Positions 7,217-15,639 of a stretch of 64,000 bases of DNA are shown here, one piece after another. Position 1 is the stretch's first letter; every line of letters starts with the position of its first letter. The notes beneath the pieces are model-generated. The model did not search any database and had not been told where the DNA came from. It worked only from the letters and a program-made list of their open reading frames with translations. A program made the position numbers and the translations under genes. The stretch comes from an uncultured Eubacteriales bacterium (lineage in GTDB: Bacteria > Bacillota > Clostridia > Christensenellales > Aristaeellaceae): the NCBI GenBank assembly GCA_900548145.1, contig URJB01000008.1, positions 1 to 64,000 on the forward strand. Reading direction: 5' to 3'.

Positions 7217-9607
7217 ATGAAACTGGGTATGAATATGATTCGGGAATACGCGGACATTCCCGTCAGTCCCAAGGACTATGAAAGCAAAATGATCATGTCC
7301 GGCACGGCCGTGGAGGGCGTGGAGGACGTGGCCGACGGCATGGATAAGGTAGTCGTGGGCCGGGTGCTGACCTGCGAGGACGTAGAGGGCACCCATCTGC
7401 ACCAGTGCACCGTGGATGTGGGCGGCGAGGAACCCCTGCACATCGTGTGCGGCGCGCCCAATGTGAAGGTGGGCGTGCTGGTGCCCGTGGCGCTGGACGA
7501 CTCTCACTTGCCCGGCGGTGTGAAGATCAAAAAGGGCAAGCTGCGGGGCATGGTCTCCGAGGGAATGCTCTGCTCCGCTACGGAACTGAAGGTGCCGCAG
7601 GAGCTGTACCCCAGCGTAGGGGATGCGGGCCTGCTGATTTTCAACGAAGAATACGCCGTGGGCAGCGACGTGCGCCCCATTCTGGGCATTGACGACTACG
7701 CCGTGGATTTCGAAATTCTGGCCAACCGTCCCGACTGTCTGTGCGCGCTGGGCATTGCCCGGGAGACTGCCGCGGCGCTGGACACTACGTTCAAAGCGCC
7801 CAAGACCGACGTGACCGAAGCGTGCGGCGACATTCACGACGAAGTGAAAGTCCGCGTGGAAGCGCCCGACCTGTGCCCCCGCTACGCGGCCAGGGTCATC
7901 AAGAACGTGCGCATCGCGCCTTCGCCCCTGTGGCTGCGGAAGTACCTGCACGCGGCGGGGCTGCGTTCCATCAACAATATCGTGGATATTACCAACTTCG
8001 TCATGATCGAGTACGGCCATCCCATGCACGCCTTTGACCTGAGCAAGGTAGCGGGCCGGGAGATCATCGTCCGCCGGGCTCATGAGGGCGAAGTGCTGAC
8101 CACGCTGGACGGTGTGGAGCGGAGGCTGCGCCCGGACGATCTGTGCATCTGCGACGCGAACAACGCCACCGGTCTGGCGGGCATCATGGGCGGCGAGGAA
8201 AGCGAGATCATCGAAGGCACCACCGACGTGATGTTCGAATGTGCCGCCTTCGACCGCACGGCCATCCGCCTTACCAGCCGCGCGCTGGGAATGCGCACCG
8301 AGGCCAGCGGCCGGTTCGAGCGCGGCGTCTGCGCCGCCACTGTGATGGACGCGCTGGATCGGGCCTGCCATCTGGTGAACGTGCTGAACGCGGGCGACGT
8401 GGTCAGCGGCGTTATCGATCTGTATCCCGACCCTAAGCCCCAGCAGGTCATCACGGCCAGCGTGAAGCGCATCCAGAACCGGGCGGGCGTGGAGATCCCC
8501 GCCGACGACATGGTGCGCATCCTCAACAAGCTGAGCTTCGAGACCACCCGCGACGGCGATACCCTCACCGTGAAGGTACCTTCCTTCCGGGAGGATCTGG
8601 ACGGCGAGGCGGACGTCTGCGAGGAATGCCTGCGGATGTACGGCTACGACCACATCGGCGCGACGCCCCTCAAGGGCAGCACCACGCAGGGCGGCGTCAG
8701 CCCCATGAAGCACCTGAAGAACAAGCTGGGCCGTCTCCTTCAGGGCATGGGCTATCTGGAGATCATGAACTATTCCTTCACCGGCCGGAGGGAGATCGCC
8801 AAGCTGGGCCTGCCGGAAAGCGACCTGCGGATGCAGCCCATGGCCATTCGGAATCCTCTGGGCGAGGACGCCGCCGTCATGCGGCCCACGCTGGTCTGCG
8901 ACATGCTCAAGACCCTGTCCTTCAACATGAACCACGCCACGGAAAGCGCTTCTCTGTATGAGATGGCGGCGGTGTTCGATCCCCATCACCCCACGGCGGA
9001 GGGGCTGCCCACCGAGACCCAGACCCTGTGCATGGGCATTTACGGCGAGGACGCGGACTTTTTCACTCTGCGCGGCGCGGTGGAAGCTCTGCTGAACGCC
9101 TGCGGCATCTCCTGCGAGGTGGAAGCGGGCGGCGACTGCTACTATCATCCCGGCCGCTGCGCCCGTCTGGTGCGCGGCCAGCAGGTCTTTGCGGTGCTGG
9201 GCGAGGTCCATCCCACGGTTCGGGAAGCCTTTGACATGCCCCGCCGGGCCATTGTGGCGGAGATCAATCTGGCGCAGCTGCTGGAGTACGGCAAGCCTAT
9301 GGGCGAAATGAAGCCCCTGCCCCGTTTCCCCTCCATGAGCCGGGATCTGGCGCTGGTCATGGACGAGGAAGTGAACGTGGGCCCGCTGATGGCCTCCATG
9401 CGCAAGGCTGCAGGCGCGCTGCTGGAATCCATCGAGATGTTCGACGTATACCGCGGCATTCAGGTGGGTCTTGGCAAAAAGAGCGTGGCCTTCTCCCTGA
9501 CCTTCCGCGCCGCCGACCGCACCCTGACCGACGACGAAGTCCAGAAAGCCATGGACAAGGTACAGGAGACCTGCGCCGAAAAATACAACGCCATCCGCAG
9601 GGGCTGA
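7217..9607 (+). CDS. pheT: Phenylalanyl-tRNA synthetase beta subunit
   Basis: 796 aa, ATG at 7217 with AAGGAGGG upstream. Domains in order: tRNA-binding OB fold (about 40-150, with HIVCGAPNV), B3/B4 editing domain (about 210-390, containing the editing-site segment GIMGGEESEI), B5 (about 400-480), class II-like core (about 490-680), and the C-terminal FDX-ACB anticodon-binding domain (about 700-795, starting at PLPRFPSMSRDLALV). Full-length and apparently intact. Last gene of the T-box operon; no T-rich terminator follows directly, only a GC hairpin at 9622-9648. Confidence 0.97.
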   Translation: MKLGMNMIREYADIPVSPKDYESKMIMSGTAVEGVEDVADGMDKVVVGRVLTCEDVEGTHLHQCTVDVGGEEPLHIVCGAPNVKVGVLVPVALDDSHLPGGVKIKKGKLRGMVSEGMLCSATELKVPQELYPSVGDAGLLIFNEEYAVGSDVRPILGIDDYAVDFEILANRPDCLCALGIARETAAALDTTFKAPKTDVTEACGDIHDEVKVRVEAPDLCPRYAARVIKNVRIAPSPLWLRKYLHAAGLRSINNIVDITNFVMIEYGHPMHAFDLSKVAGREIIVRRAHEGEVLTTLDGVERRLRPDDLCICDANNATGLAGIMGGEESEIIEGTTDVMFECAAFDRTAIRLTSRALGMRTEASGRFERGVCAATVMDALDRACHLVNVLNAGDVVSGVIDLYPDPKPQQVITASVKRIQNRAGVEIPADDMVRILNKLSFETTRDGDTLTVKVPSFREDLDGEADVCEECLRMYGYDHIGATPLKGSTTQGGVSPMKHLKNKLGRLLQGMGYLEIMNYSFTGRREIAKLGLPESDLRMQPMAIRNPLGEDAAVMRPTLVCDMLKTLSFNMNHATESASLYEMAAVFDPHHPTAEGLPTETQTLCMGIYGEDADFFTLRGAVEALLNACGISCEVEAGGDCYYHPGRCARLVRGQQVFAVLGEVHPTVREAFDMPRRAIVAEINLAQLLEYGKPMGEMKPLPRFPSMSRDLALVMDEEVNVGPLMASMRKAAGALLESIEMFDVYRGIQVGLGKKSVAFSLTFRAADRTLTDDEVQKAMDKVQETCAEKYNAIRRG

Positions 9608-9621
9608 ACCTCTGCACCCCG

Positions 9622-9648
9622 GCCTGCCCGCCCTTCGGGCGGACAGGC
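9622..9648 (+). other. GC-rich hairpin after pheT
   Basis: Inverted repeat GCCTGCCCGCCC / GGGCGGACAGGC with a TTC loop and no following T-run. It may end or stabilise the pheT transcript, or belong to the adjacent repeat block. Confidence 0.45.
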
Positions 9649-9684
9649 GTTGGACGATACCGTTAGGCATGTGCCCCAAGGTCG

Positions 9685-9735
9685 CCGCTCGGCGGAAGGC
9701 CTCGTGGCTCGCAGGTCTGGTAGGTTTCCCTGCGG
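9685..9735 (+). repeat. Dispersed intergenic repeat, locus 2 (degraded copy)
   Basis: The segment CGCCGCTCGGCGGAAGGCCT then GGCTCGCAGGTCTGGTAGG matches the module at 26020-26060 (CGCCGCTCGGCGACAGGCCT then GGCTCGCGGGTTTGGTA). The pheT to trmD-operon gap (9608-9963) otherwise contains hairpins at 9755-9784 and 9907-9947 and no credible gene. Confidence 0.55.
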
Positions 9736-9754
9736 GGGAAAATGATTGTGAAAA

Positions 9755-9784
9755 TAGCTCGCCGTTCAGGCGGGCTATTTTCGT
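9755..9784. terminator. Palindromic hairpin, probable terminator
   Basis: AAAATAGCTCGCC / GGCGGGCTATTTT inverted repeat with a TTCA-type loop and a T-rich right flank (TATTTTCGTTG). It could terminate transcripts reading out of pheT. Confidence 0.55.
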
Positions 9785-9906
9785 TGTAGGGGTTGAGCCC
9801 CAGTACCTCGGCTTGTGCGGCAGGCCTTCCCGGCAGCATGGCTTGAAGCGGGAAAGTTGCCCGTATCGCTATAGCGCGAGTCGATTTTCCACTCAAAAAA
9901 TGTGAA

Positions 9907-9947
9907 AAACCCGCTTTCTTCTGTCTGTTGAAGAAAGCGGGCTTTTT
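9907..9947 (-). terminator. Terminator of the ffh-rpsP-trmD operon
   Basis: Inverted repeat CCCGCTTTCTTC (9910-9921) and its complement (9930-9941), flanked by A-run and T-run on opposite sides, so it can work in both directions. It lies just after the minus-strand operon's last gene. Confidence 0.82.
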
Positions 9948-9963
9948 ATGCGTTTGAGAGGGG

Positions 9964-10344
9964 TCAATGCTTGGAAAGCAGGGCGGTGACGGTCATAAAT
10001 CCGGCGGCGGCCCCTTCTACCAGAATGACCTGACCATTCAGGGTAAAGAGGGAAAGCAGCAGCGCGGAATGAACGACGCCGGTCATTTCCAGATATTGAT
10101 AGCACAGGGTCACGGCCAGCAGGGCCGCGCCCGCGTAGAGCCACGGCTGCAAGCCCTTGGAGTGGCAGCGCAGACCTGCCAGCGGAATGATCAGCGCCAG
10201 CATAACGCCCAGCAGCAGACCCTTGAGCAGGAAGGACCAGAACAGCCCTGCGCCCAGAACGCCGTCCAGCCAGCGGTACAAAAGGCACAGCACGATGCAC
10301 AGAAGCAGCGGGCAAAGGGCCGCCACCAGCTTACGGAGCAGCAT
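9964..10344 (-). CDS. Small polytopic membrane protein of unknown function
   Basis: 126 aa with four predicted hydrophobic helices and little polar sequence. I do not recognise a family. Its start overlaps the end of trmD by 14 bp and it is followed directly by the operon terminator, so it is the last gene of the ylxM-ffh-rpsP-khpA-rimM-trmD transcript. This is the position where rplS (ribosomal protein L19) is often found; rplS is not here. The overlapping start supports a real translated gene. Confidence 0.65.
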   Translation of the reverse strand: MLLRKLVAALCPLLLCIVLCLLYRWLDGVLGAGLFWSFLLKGLLLGVMLALIIPLAGLRCHSKGLQPWLYAGAALLAVTLCYQYLEMTGVVHSALLLSLFTLNGQVILVEGAAAGFMTVTALLSKH

Positions 10345-11083
10345 GGCTCTCCTCCTCCCTTTGGAGAAAAAGCAGGGTTTCCTGCCGTTCCTTGTCGGTC
10401 ATGGGGGCCGTTTTGAACAGATCGGGGCGCATTTTAGCCGTCGCCAGCAGAGCCTGCCGCCGCCGCCATGCGCGAATCTTGGCATGGTCGCCGTTGAGCA
10501 GAACCTCCGGGGCCTCCACACCCTCAAACTCCCGGGGCCGGGTATACTGAGGGTACTCCAGCAGCCCGCCGGTGAAGCTCTCCTCGTCGGTGCTGTCGCT
10601 GCTGCCCAGCACGCCGGGCACATACCGGGCCACTGCGTCGCACACGGCCATGGCGGCCAGCTCGCCGCCGGTCAGGACGAAATCCCCCAGCGACAGCTCC
10701 TCGTCCACCACTGCGTCGATGGCCCGCTGATCCACGCCCTCATAATGGCCGCAGAGCAGGATGAGGTTTTCTTCCCCGGCCAGCTCCACCACCTTCTGCT
10801 GGGTGAGGGTCTTGCCCCGGGGGCTCATATAGATGCATTTGCCTGTATACCCCTGACTGCGCAGGTGGCGCACCGCGTCGCAGATGGGCTGGGCCAGCAT
10901 CACCATGCCCGCGCCGCCGCCGAAGGGGTAATCGTCGGTATTTTTATGCTTGCGGTCGCTGAAAGGACGGATGTCCACCGGCTCGATCTCCACCAGCTTT
11001 TCCCTGCGGGCCCGGCCCAGAATGCTGGAACCCAGCACGCTTTCGAACATCTCAGGAAAGATGGTCAGAATGGCGATCCTCAT
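10331..11083 (-). CDS. trmD: tRNA (guanine-37-N1)-methyltransferase TrmD
   Basis: 250 aa. TrmD methylates G37 of tRNAs reading CNN codons and prevents +1 frameshifting. The SPOUT knot is visible: YMSPRGKTLTQQ, then LLCGHYEGVDQRAID and SLGDFVLTGGELA, with the catalytic Asp/Arg pair region near residues 150-170. The N-terminus (MRIAILTIFPEMFESVLGSS) and the glycine-rich FGGGAGMVM are typical. Its start overlaps rimM by 32 bp, indicating coupled translation. Confidence 0.97.
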   Translation of the reverse strand: MRIAILTIFPEMFESVLGSSILGRARREKLVEIEPVDIRPFSDRKHKNTDDYPFGGGAGMVMLAQPICDAVRHLRSQGYTGKCIYMSPRGKTLTQQKVVELAGEENLILLCGHYEGVDQRAIDAVVDEELSLGDFVLTGGELAAMAVCDAVARYVPGVLGSSDSTDEESFTGGLLEYPQYTRPREFEGVEAPEVLLNGDHAKIRAWRRRQALLATAKMRPDLFKTAPMTDKERQETLLFLQREEESHAAP

Positions 11084-11597
11084 ACACTGCCACCTCGTTC
11101 AGGGTTTCTTCGTTGAGTACGATTCGGCCGGCCTCCACGTCCAGCGAGACCACCACCTTCTCGATGATGGGCACCAGAACCTCGCCTGCCGGGGTGTCGA
11201 AAACAAAAATGTCAGTGCCGCCGGGGGTCAGCACATCCTTCAGAACGCCGATCTCGCCGCCTTTGGTATCCACGGCTTCCGCGCCCAGCAGGTCGGCGAT
11301 GAAGAACTGGTTCTCCGCCAGCTCCGCCGCGTGGGCCCGGTCTACGTAGAGCATGGCCCCCCGCAGGGCTTCGGCGGCGTTGCGGTCGCCATAGCCCTCC
11401 AGCTTCAGGTACACGTCGTCGCCCTGCACCCGGCAGGCCTCGATGGCCAGCGGCTCAAAGCCCTCTCCGGTTTGGCGCAGCACCGCGTCCAGCTCCTCGA
11501 AGCGGTAAGGGTCGTCGGTGAAATGGCGGAGCTTGACCTCGCCCCGGATGCCCTGGGGCCGGACGATCTCGCCCACCAGCAGATGCGTTTGCTTCAT
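11052..11597 (-). CDS. rimM: Ribosome maturation factor RimM
   Basis: 181 aa. ATG at 11597 is preferred over an upstream start near 11675 because of AAGGAGAACG at 11603-11612 and because the family starts with LLVGEIVRPQGIRGEVK. RimM has an N-terminal RimM domain (about 5-90) and a C-terminal PRC-barrel (about 100-175, LLGAEAVDTKGGEIGVLKDV). It binds S19 and assists maturation of the 30S head. Gene order khpA-rimM-trmD is the standard one. Confidence 0.95.
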   Translation of the reverse strand: MKQTHLLVGEIVRPQGIRGEVKLRHFTDDPYRFEELDAVLRQTGEGFEPLAIEACRVQGDDVYLKLEGYGDRNAAEALRGAMLYVDRAHAAELAENQFFIADLLGAEAVDTKGGEIGVLKDVLTPGGTDIFVFDTPAGEVLVPIIEKVVVSLDVEAGRIVLNEETLNEVAVYEDRHSDHLS

Positions 11598-11618
11598 AAA
11601 AACGTTCTCCTTAGAAAG

Positions 11619-11653
11619 CGCGCACCGGCAGCCTTTCGGGAGACCGGTGCGCG
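11619..11653 (-). other. Intercistronic hairpin between khpA and rimM
   Basis: Perfect 10-bp inverted repeat CGCGCACCGG (11619-11628) with its complement (11644-11653), 15-nt loop and no T-run. It may act in mRNA processing or partial attenuation within the operon. Confidence 0.55.
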
Positions 11654-11658
11654 ATGGG

Positions 11659-11886
11659 TTATTGAATTTCCACAAAGACGGGCTTGGCGTCCTTGGCGGT
11701 AGCGGCGCGAACCACAGACCGGATGGCCTTGGCGATGCGGCCCTGCTTGCCGATGACCTTGCCCATATCCTCGGGCGCTACGTGAAGCTCCAAAATCGTC
11801 GCTTCCGGCCCGACGGTCTCCTCAACGGTCACGGCGTCCTTGTTGTCCACCAGCGACCGCGCGACGTATTCGACGAGCTCTTTCAT
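11659..11886 (-). CDS. khpA: KH-domain RNA-binding protein KhpA (YlqC)
   Basis: 75 aa. ATG at 11886 begins MKELVEYVARSLVDNKDAV, the family's normal start; an ORF extension to 11967 overlaps rpsP in another frame and is rejected. The single KH domain has the GxxG loop in VIGKQGRIAKAIRSVVRA (about residues 43-60). KhpA binds RNA, usually with KhpB, and affects cell-envelope growth in several Firmicutes. It starts 5 bp after the rpsP stop. Confidence 0.92.
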   Translation of the reverse strand: MKELVEYVARSLVDNKDAVTVEETVGPEATILELHVAPEDMGKVIGKQGRIAKAIRSVVRAATAKDAKPVFVEIQ

Positions 11887-11891
11887 GAGGC

Positions 11892-12140
11892 TTAGCCCTC
11901 GATGACGCCGCTCTTCTTGAGCAGAACGCGGACGGTGTCGGTGGGCTGAGCGCCGGACTTCAGCCACTTCTGGGCCTTCTCAGCGTCGATCTTGATGGTG
12001 GCGGCGGGCTCGGTCATGGGATCGTAGTAGCCGATCTCCTCGATGAAGCGGCCGTCCCGGGGGCTGCGCTCGTCAGCCACAACCACACGGTAGAAAGGCT
12101 TTTTCTTCATGCCCATTCTCTTCAAACGCATCTTAACCAT
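11892..12140 (-). CDS. rpsP: 30S ribosomal protein S16
   Basis: 82 aa. MVKMRLKRMGMKKKPFYRVVVADERSPRDGR is split over the typical conserved N-terminal half of S16; the remaining sequence (EEIGYYDPM and the C-terminal DTVRVLLKKSG) is also standard. Ribosome site AGGAGGAAC lies upstream of 12140. It sits between ffh and khpA as in most Firmicutes. Confidence 0.97.
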   Translation of the reverse strand: MVKMRLKRMGMKKKPFYRVVVADERSPRDGRFIEEIGYYDPMTEPAATIKIDAEKAQKWLKSGAQPTDTVRVLLKKSGVIEG

Positions 12141-12235
12141 AATTCTGTTCCTCCTAGTATTCTGATTGGTGAGGGATTTGTATCTGAATCGCCGGCGGGA
12201 TTCGCCGGGCGGTGTTCAGCGGGGAAAAGGGGATT

Positions 12236-13555
12236 TTAGAAGGAGAAGCGTCGCTTTCCCCTGCGCATCAGCTTGTTGCCCATCATTTTCTTCATCATGT
12301 CCTTGGCCTGCTCGAACTGACGGATGAGGGCGTTCACGTCCTGCACGGTGGTGCCGCTGCCCGCCGCGATGCGCTTGCGGCGGCTGGCGTTGAGGATGCC
12401 GGGGTTCCGGCGCTCCCGGGGGGTCATGCTGCGGATGATGGCCTCCGGCTTCTTCAGGGCGTTCTCGTCGATCTCCACGTCCTGCAGCTTGCTGGCGCCG
12501 GGCAGCATGCTCAGCATGGACTGCAGGCCGCCCATTTTTTTCATCTGCTGCATCTGGCTGAGGAAATCCTCCAGCGTCAGCTCCTGCGGGCCGCGCTTGA
12601 CCAGCTTCTCGGCTTCCTTTTCATCGAAGGCCTCTTGCGCCTTTTCGATGAGGGTCATCATGTCGCCCATGCCCAGAATGCGGCTGGCCATGCGGTCGGG
12701 GTAGAAGGGCTCGATGTCGGAGAGCTTTTCGCCCGTGCCGGAGAACTTGATGGGCTTGCCGGTGACGGCCTTGATGGACAGGGCTGCGCCGCCGCGGGTG
12801 TCGCCGTCCAGCTTGGTCAGGATCACGCCGTCGATGCCCAGATCGCTGTCGAAGGTCTTGGCCACGTTCACGGCCTCCTGACCGGTCATGGCGTCCACCA
12901 CGAACAGAATCTCCTGCGGCTTGATCTCCGCCTTGATGCGGCGAAGCTCCTCCATCAGCGCGGTATCGATCTGCAGCCGGCCGGCGGTGTCGATGATCAG
13001 CACGTCCCGGCCGTAGTGGCGGCACTGCTCGATGGCCTCCTGCGCCGTCTTGACCGGGTCCTGCGTGCCGTGCTCGTACACGGGCACGTTCACCTGAGAG
13101 CCGACCACCTGCAGCTGCTTGATGGCGGCGGGACGGTAGATGTCGCAGGCGGCCAGCAGGGGCTTTTTGCCCTGCTTCTGCAGGTAGTTGGCCAGCTTGC
13201 CCGCCATGGTGGTCTTACCGGCGCCCTGCAGGCCGCACAGCATATAAATGGTGGGCACGGAGGACGACCAGGTCAGCCGGGCGTGCTCGGAGCCCATCAG
13301 GGCCGTCATTTCCTCGCTGACGATCTTCATCACCTGCTGGGCCGGGGACAGGCTGTCCAGCACCTGCTGGCCCACGCAGCGCTCGGTGACTTTTTTGCAG
13401 AAATCCTTGACCACCAGGTAGTTGACGTCGGCCTCCAGAAGGGCCATGCGCACGTCGCGCATTCCCTCCTTGACGGCCTGCTCGGTCAGCTTGCCCCGGC
13501 TGGTCAGCTTGGAGAGCGCGCTGGATAATTTGGAACTGAGACCCTCAAAGGCCAT
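12236..13555 (-). CDS. ffh: Signal recognition particle protein Ffh (SRP54)
   Basis: 439 aa GTPase that binds signal sequences on ribosomes and delivers them to FtsY. N domain about 1-90; G domain with the P-loop GLQGAGKTTMAGK (about 105-117), DTAGRLQ and TKLDGDTRGG; methionine-rich M domain about 300-439 with QMQQMKKMGG. Length is normal. The start overlaps the ylxM stop by 11 bp. A short hairpin (12192-12208) separates it from rpsP. Confidence 0.97.
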   Translation of the reverse strand: MAFEGLSSKLSSALSKLTSRGKLTEQAVKEGMRDVRMALLEADVNYLVVKDFCKKVTERCVGQQVLDSLSPAQQVMKIVSEEMTALMGSEHARLTWSSSVPTIYMLCGLQGAGKTTMAGKLANYLQKQGKKPLLAACDIYRPAAIKQLQVVGSQVNVPVYEHGTQDPVKTAQEAIEQCRHYGRDVLIIDTAGRLQIDTALMEELRRIKAEIKPQEILFVVDAMTGQEAVNVAKTFDSDLGIDGVILTKLDGDTRGGAALSIKAVTGKPIKFSGTGEKLSDIEPFYPDRMASRILGMGDMMTLIEKAQEAFDEKEAEKLVKRGPQELTLEDFLSQMQQMKKMGGLQSMLSMLPGASKLQDVEIDENALKKPEAIIRSMTPRERRNPGILNASRRKRIAAGSGTTVQDVNALIRQFEQAKDMMKKMMGNKLMRRGKRRFSF

Positions 13556-13958
13556 GGGCGTCCTCCTCCTCTTGCTGAATCCGTTGGATCTGTCGGGCCG
13601 CCTCGTCGGTCAGGGCGCGAGCCTCGGTGGGAATGTCCTGCCCGGCGATAGCGCCGAGCAGCTCCTGCACCCGGGCCAGCCGCTCCAGCATCCGTTCCAT
13701 GCGTCCCGCCGCGCCGAGGGCGGCTTCGCAGGCCCGGAGCTTTTCCGAAGAGCGGGCGATCAGATCGTGTACGTTCTGGCGGCTTACATTCATCTGCCGG
13801 GCGATCTCGCCCAGCGAAAGATCCTCGTCGAAATGAAGCTGCATGGCCTGAAGCTGCTTGTCCGTCAAAAGCCCGCCGTAAAAGGCGCACAGGGTGCCCA
13901 TTTCCACGCTGGCTTCCAGCCGGGCTTCCTGCGGGTTGGGGACGGACGGTTCCTTCAA
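13545..13958 (-). CDS. ylxM: YlxM-type helix-turn-helix protein
   Basis: 137 aa. TTG start at 13958 with AAAGGAG upstream. The sigma-70 region 4-like helix-turn-helix (LSLGEIARQMNVSRQNVHDLIARS, about residues 50-73) is the YlxM hallmark, followed by a helical tail. YlxM is encoded with ffh throughout Firmicutes and is thought to modulate the SRP system, but its exact role is not settled. First gene of the operon, directly downstream of a strong promoter. Confidence 0.9.
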   Translation of the reverse strand: MKEPSVPNPQEARLEASVEMGTLCAFYGGLLTDKQLQAMQLHFDEDLSLGEIARQMNVSRQNVHDLIARSSEKLRACEAALGAAGRMERMLERLARVQELLGAIAGQDIPTEARALTDEAARQIQRIQQEEEDAHGL

Positions 13959-14008
13959 GGCGACGGCTCCTTTACCGCTGTCAATGCTTTTTCCTTGACA
14001 GCCAGATG

Positions 14009-14037
14009 ATTATAGCCGAAAAATCGCTTTCTGTCAA
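14009..14037 (-). promoter_or_regulatory. SigA promoter of the ylxM-ffh-rpsP-trmD operon
   Basis: On the minus strand: consensus -35 TTGACA (14037-14032), 17-bp spacer, consensus -10 TATAAT (14014-14009). Both hexamers are perfect. It is about 50 bp upstream of the ylxM start. Confidence 0.88.
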
Positions 14038-14073
14038 CGAAAAAATCCCGCAAAACGGAGTTTTTCAGGGGAC

Positions 14074-14102
14074 TGGTCAATTTCCCGGAAGGATGTTATA
14101 AT
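14074..14102 (+). promoter_or_regulatory. SigA-type promoter of the 14149-25765 gene train
   Basis: -35 TGGTCA (14074-14079), 17-bp spacer, perfect -10 TATAAT (14097-14102). It is back-to-back with the ylxM promoter and 46 bp before the first membrane-protein gene. Confidence 0.75.
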
Positions 14103-14148
14103 AATACATTAGGAAAAGTACTTTTCACCGGCGAAGGGAGGCGGACGG

Positions 14149-15639
14149 ATGCCAATGGGAAAAGGCCTGCGGCGGGCGGTCTGCGCCCTCTGCCTGCTGG
14201 CGCTGGGCTTCAGCGTTTTGCCGCTGTATGGAATGACCGGGTATAACCACCCCTATTATGACGATTTCGGGTTTTCCGCCGCGCCCCATCAGGCGTGGAA
14301 GGAAACCGGCGATCTGGGCGCGGCCCTGAAAGCTGCGTTGAAAAACGCCGCTCAGACCCGCTACACGTGGCAGGGCACCTACACGGGCACCCTTTTGAGC
14401 AATTTGCAGCCGGGTACCTTTTCAGAGGAGCTGTACTGGATCTCCGGCTGCTTCCTGCTGACGGCGTTCCTCGGCTGCTTCTGGTTCTTTTTCGCAACGG
14501 TCTTCGGCCGCCGGGGGCTGGGCCTGAAACGCTGGGAGACCACCGTTCTTTCTTCCCTGACGCTGACGGTGATGCTCCAGTTCATGCCCGATATGGGCGA
14601 GGCGTTCTACTGGTTCAACGGCGGCGTAGGCAATGTGTTCATTTATTCGCTGATGGCGCTGAGCGCGGCGCTGCTTGTGCGGCTGTACCGGACGGAAAGC
14701 CGGGGCGGCGCTGCGGGGCTGACGGCCGTTCTTCTTTTGTGCATGGCCGCCTTGGGCGGCGGAAGCTACAGCGGCGGACTGTTCAGCCTGTGTGCGCTGG
14801 CCTGCGTGCTGGCGTGGCTGTTTGGGAAGCGCCGCCCCCGGCGGTGGACGTTCCTTGTGTGCTTTGCGGTGCTGGCGGCGGGATTCGTTTACAGCATGTC
14901 CGCGCCGGGCAACACGGTGCGCGCCGGGATGATCGGTTACACCTGCTCGCCGGTGAAGGCCGTCGCCCGTTCTCTGTACGAGGGCGTGATTTTGATGGCG
15001 GGCTATGTGCGTTTCCCCCTGCTGGGGCTGACGGCGCTGGTTTCGCCTCTTCTGTGGCGGGCTGCGAAGGAAAGCCCGTACCGTTTCCGCCATCCCCTCT
15101 GGATGATAGCGCTGTCGGCGGCGTTGTTCTGCACCCAGCTGACGCCGCCACTGTACTCCATCGCCTCCATCGGGGATGGGCGCATTCAGGATACCTACTG
15201 GCTGTGCTTTGTGGTGCTGTGGCTTCTGTGGGTCTATCTGCTGCTGGGTTTCGCAGCCCGGAAGTGGCCGGAAGCAAAGCCGGAGCGCTTTGGCCGCGCC
15301 GTGGTGATCGTTGGGCTGTGCCTGTCGCTTTCCGGCTGTCTGGGATGCCGCTATCCGGGTGATACGCTGTACGGTATCCAGAATATGACGGGGATCAGCG
15401 CGTGGCTGAGTCTACTGAATGGCGAAGCGGCGCAGTACGACCGGGAAATGACGGAACGGGAGCGGCTTCTGAATGACGATACCCAGCCCGTGGTAACGCT
15501 GGAACCACTTACCGCCGTGCCGCGCATCTTTATGGAGGATGAGCTGGAACCCGGCGCGGTATACGACGTGCGGCCCAGCCTGTGCCGCTACTACGGCAAG
15601 GAAGCCATTCTGCTGGCGGGAGAGGAGGAACGGCCGTGA
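14149..15639 (+). CDS. Polytopic membrane protein, DUF6056-like, copy A
   Basis: 496 aa, ATG at 14149 after GGGAGG. About eleven hydrophobic helices. After the first helix comes a short loop with YDDFGFS (near residue 45) and a conserved-looking RYTWQGTYTGT (about 68-78), then a long helical array. This pattern resembles DUF6056 proteins, which look like membrane glycosyltransferases or glycan-processing proteins. The acidic DD pair in the first loop is where GT-C enzymes place catalytic Asp residues, but that is inference. It overlaps the paralogous gene after it by GTGA. Confidence 0.7.
   Translation: MPMGKGLRRAVCALCLLALGFSVLPLYGMTGYNHPYYDDFGFSAAPHQAWKETGDLGAALKAALKNAAQTRYTWQGTYTGTLLSNLQPGTFSEELYWISGCFLLTAFLGCFWFFFATVFGRRGLGLKRWETTVLSSLTLTVMLQFMPDMGEAFYWFNGGVGNVFIYSLMALSAALLVRLYRTESRGGAAGLTAVLLLCMAALGGGSYSGGLFSLCALACVLAWLFGKRRPRRWTFLVCFAVLAAGFVYSMSAPGNTVRAGMIGYTCSPVKAVARSLYEGVILMAGYVRFPLLGLTALVSPLLWRAAKESPYRFRHPLWMIALSAALFCTQLTPPLYSIASIGDGRIQDTYWLCFVVLWLLWVYLLLGFAARKWPEAKPERFGRAVVIVGLCLSLSGCLGCRYPGDTLYGIQNMTGISAWLSLLNGEAAQYDREMTERERLLNDDTQPVVTLEPLTAVPRIFMEDELEPGAVYDVRPSLCRYYGKEAILLAGEEERP

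Noticed and set aside
7199..9679. 826-codon open frame antisense to pheT
   Set aside because: GC-rich codon bias produces long antisense frames; pheT is clearly the real gene, and the antisense product has no recognisable domain and is His/Gly/Arg-rich.
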